From NCBI RefSeq assembly GCF_039537005.1, contig NZ_BAAAZR010000032.1, positions 56,520 through 120,519 on the forward strand: a stretch of 64,000 bases of DNA. Direction: 5' to 3'. Below the pieces are notes generated by a model that searched no databases, was not told the DNA's origin, and was given only the letters and a program-made list of their open reading frames with translations. The translations under genes were made by a program, and so were the position numbers. Positions 62,324-64,000 of this stretch are shown here, piece after piece; position 1 is the first letter of the stretch, and every line of letters starts with the position of its first letter. This DNA comes from Sphaerisporangium flaviroseum (GTDB lineage: Bacteria > Actinomycetota > Actinomycetes > Streptosporangiales > Streptosporangiaceae).

Positions 62324-63592
62324 GTGACCGACATCCTCGATGACCTTGCGTGGCGCGGCCTGATCGCGCAGTCCACCGATATCGACGCCCTGAGGGCGGC
62401 GATGGCCGCGGGTCCGATCACGGTCTATTGCGGGTTCGACCCGACCGCGCCCTCGCTTCACGTCGGCAACCTCGTCCCCCTCCTCACGCTGACCCGCATC
62501 GAGCGGGCCGGTCACCGGGCCATCGGGCTGGTCGGCGGCGCGACCGGCCTCATCGGCGACCCCAGCGGCAAGAGCGAGGAGCGATCGCTCAACTCGGCCG
62601 AGGTCGTCGCCGAGTGGGTGCGGCGCATCCGCGTCCAGGTCGAGAAGTTCATCGACCTCTCCGACGACTCCGGATCCGTCCTGGCCAGCAACCTCGACTG
62701 GACCCAAGGGCTGTCGGCCATCGACTTCCTGCGTGACGTCGGCAAGCACTTCCCGGTGAACCGCATGCTGGCCCGCGAGTCGGTCTCGGCGCGCCTGGCG
62801 GGGGAGGGGCTGAGCTACACGGAGTTCAGCTACCAGATCCTGCAGGCCAACGACTACCTGGAGCTGTACCGCAGGTACGGCTGCACGCTGCAGATCGGCG
62901 GCAGCGATCAATGGGGCAACATCACGGCGGGTTGCGACCTGATCCGCCGGGTCGAGGGCGGGCACGTGCACGCTCTGACCGTGCCGCTCATCACCAAGGC
63001 CGACGGCACCAAGTTCGGCAAGACCGCCGGCGGGGCCGTCTGGCTGGACCCCGAGCTGACCTCGCCGTACGCGTTCTACCAGTTCTGGCTCAACTCGGAC
63101 GACCGCGACGTCGTGAAGTTCCTGAAGATCTTCAGCTTCCGGTCCAGGGACGAGATCGAGGCGCTGGAGAAGAGCGCTTCGGAGCGCCCGGCGGCGCGTG
63201 AGGCCCAGCGAGCGCTCGCCGAGGAGTTCACGACACTGCTGCACGGCGCCGATGAGTGCGCCGCCGTCATCGCCGCTTCGGCGGCGTTGTTCGGCCAGGG
63301 CTCGCTGGAGGAGCTGCCAGGGCGAACCCTCGCGTCCGCGCTGGTCGAGGTGCCCAAGGTCACGGTTCCCGCGCTCGGCGCCTCGTACATCGATCTGCTC
63401 GCCGAGAGCGGGCTGGTCGAAAGCAAGTCGGCCGCGCGGCGTGCCGTCAAGGAGGGCGGGGCGTACCTCAACAACGTGAAGATCACCGACGAGGCGTACA
63501 TCCCGGCCGCCGGCGACCTGCTGGACGGGCGGTTCCTGGTGCTGCGGCGCGGCAAGCGTTCGGTCGGCGGTGTCGAGGTCGTCGCCGGCTAG
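62324..63592 (+). CDS. tyrS: Tyrosyl-tRNA synthetase
   Basis: A 422-residue class I synthetase. The HIGH-type motif is PTAPSLHVGNL, the KMSKS-type motif is KFGKTAGG, and YCGFD and QILQANDYLELY contact tyrosine. A C-terminal S4 RNA-binding domain ends the protein (ESKSAARRAVKEGGAYLNN). I chose GTG 62324, which gives the usual start TDILDDLAWRGLIAQSTD; ATG 62309 is an alternative. The 121-nt gap before it probably carries its own promoter. A strong terminator separates it from the rRNA-type promoters downstream. Confidence 0.95.
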   Translation: MTDILDDLAWRGLIAQSTDIDALRAAMAAGPITVYCGFDPTAPSLHVGNLVPLLTLTRIERAGHRAIGLVGGATGLIGDPSGKSEERSLNSAEVVAEWVRRIRVQVEKFIDLSDDSGSVLASNLDWTQGLSAIDFLRDVGKHFPVNRMLARESVSARLAGEGLSYTEFSYQILQANDYLELYRRYGCTLQIGGSDQWGNITAGCDLIRRVEGGHVHALTVPLITKADGTKFGKTAGGAVWLDPELTSPYAFYQFWLNSDDRDVVKFLKIFSFRSRDEIEALEKSASERPAAREAQRALAEEFTTLLHGADECAAVIAASAALFGQGSLEELPGRTLASALVEVPKVTVPALGASYIDLLAESGLVESKSAARRAVKEGGAYLNNVKITDEAYIPAAGDLLDGRFLVLRRGKRSVGGVEVVAG

Positions 63593-63608
63593 CGTCTCCC
63601 GTTCCCTT

Positions 63609-63647
63609 CTCCGGCCCCTGGCAGGCGTCTGCCGCCAGGGGCCGGAG
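63609..63647 (+). terminator. Perfect 14-bp terminator hairpin after tyrS
   Basis: CTCCGGCCCCTGGC pairs perfectly with GCCAGGGGCCGGAG around an 11-nt loop, 16 nt after the tyrS stop. There is no U-tract. Confidence 0.8.
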
Positions 63648-63731
63648 GCATATCGGGTAACAGTCCTGTAGCGGATCGGCGAGAGTTTGGCCTGCCCGGG
63701 GCTGAGCTGCGCGATCGGCGGCCGTAGCGAT

Positions 63732-63760
63732 TTGACGGACACCCGGACGCCGCCTAATGT
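63732..63760 (+). promoter_or_regulatory. Consensus-like promoter P1 at the right edge
   Basis: TTGACG (63732-63737), a 17-nt spacer and TAATGT (63755-63760) form the best housekeeping promoter in the window. No gene follows within the window. The position after tyrS is consistent with an rRNA operon, which in some actinomycetes follows tyrS. Confidence 0.7.
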
Positions 63761-63913
63761 TCTCTTCGCCCCAGGGAACGACGGGCTGCCTGAACAGGCG
63801 CCTGGCTCCCGGGCATCCCGGAGACACGCTCTCGGATTCGCCGTCTCTGACGGAGGATCCGGCTCTATGGTGTTGCCCGTACGAGATCAAGTCGAACTTT
63901 TCACTGGTTCGAC

Positions 63914-63942
63914 TGGACATCGGAGGGACAGCCGAGTAAGCT
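63914..63942 (+). promoter_or_regulatory. Consensus-like promoter P2 at the right edge
   Basis: TGGACA (63914-63919), a 17-nt spacer and TAAGCT (63937-63942) form a second promoter ~180 nt after the first. A dyad GTCGAAC-N9-GTTCGAC (63891-63913) lies directly upstream. Tandem promoters are typical of actinobacterial rRNA operons. The remainder of 63648-64000 holds no protein gene that I can support. Confidence 0.65.
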
Positions 63943-64000
63943 AGACGGGTTGCCCTGGCGACGGGGTGGCGCTGAACTTGTGGTGGTTTGAGGTGGTTAC

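Noticed and set aside
63891..63913. GTCGAAC-N9-GTTCGAC as a LexA box
   Set aside because: The half-sites match, but the 9-nt spacing is wrong; the LexA box needs 4 nt.

Overview
The window is typical high-GC actinomycete chromosome: very GC-rich third codon positions, many GTG and some TTG starts, ATGA/GTGA start-stop overlaps, and gene sets special to Actinobacteria (PgsA-PatA-PimA phosphatidylinositol mannoside genes, argCJBDFRGH in one run, Rel next to a membrane-anchored cyclophilin). The gene order resembles Streptomyces and, by overall impression only, a Streptosporangiales member such as Nonomuraea or Streptosporangium; no database search could be run.

Layout. 1-2961: end of pgsA, then PatA-like acyltransferase, PimA and a small membrane protein (PIM synthesis). 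3246-9890: DUF3048 lipoprotein, pdxS, a PhoD-like phosphatase sitting between pdxS and pdxT, a YebC-family protein and an Eis-like acetyltransferase. 10001-12343: ruvCAB behind a near-perfect SOS box. 12670-18942: yajC-secD-secF (Sec accessory complex), apt and bifunctional rel. 19090-26166: a DUF349 coiled-coil protein and two paralogous membrane-anchored cyclophilins on the minus strand, flanking a glyoxalase-II-like hydrolase, hisS and aspS on the plus strand. 26470-36310: DUF2231 protein, a lipoprotein, RarA, DUF948 and small membrane proteins, alaS, ruvX, two tandem mltG paralogues and a shikimate-dehydrogenase-like gene. 36311-38909: a structured leader, infC with an apparent ATC start, rpmI, rplT and an RNA methyltransferase. 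39051-44133: an orphan PAS histidine kinase, then pheST.

44134-52840 looks like an accessory segment: a 28-bp x 8 tandem repeat, a large secreted Ntn-hydrolase (penicillin-acylase family) with a C-terminal F5/8-type (CBM32-like) domain, a cupin, a Uma2-family protein, an MFS exporter, a 17-bp x 6 repeat and a fatty-acyl-CoA ligase behind a palindromic operator. 52884-61540 is a complete arginine regulon, argC-J-B-D-F-R-G-H, with tandem ARG boxes in the argC promoter and its own repressor inside the operon. It is followed by a 3-methyladenine glycosylase gene overlapping argH, tyrS, a strong terminator, and two consensus-like promoters at the right edge that probably drive an rRNA operon just outside the window.

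I found no CRISPR array, insertion sequence, prophage, tRNA gene or obvious novel multi-gene defence system. The most unusual signals are regulatory: the infC leader (uORFs, attenuator, ATC start), the SOS and ARG operators, TTA codons in rel, argB and two other genes, and three families of short tandem repeats.
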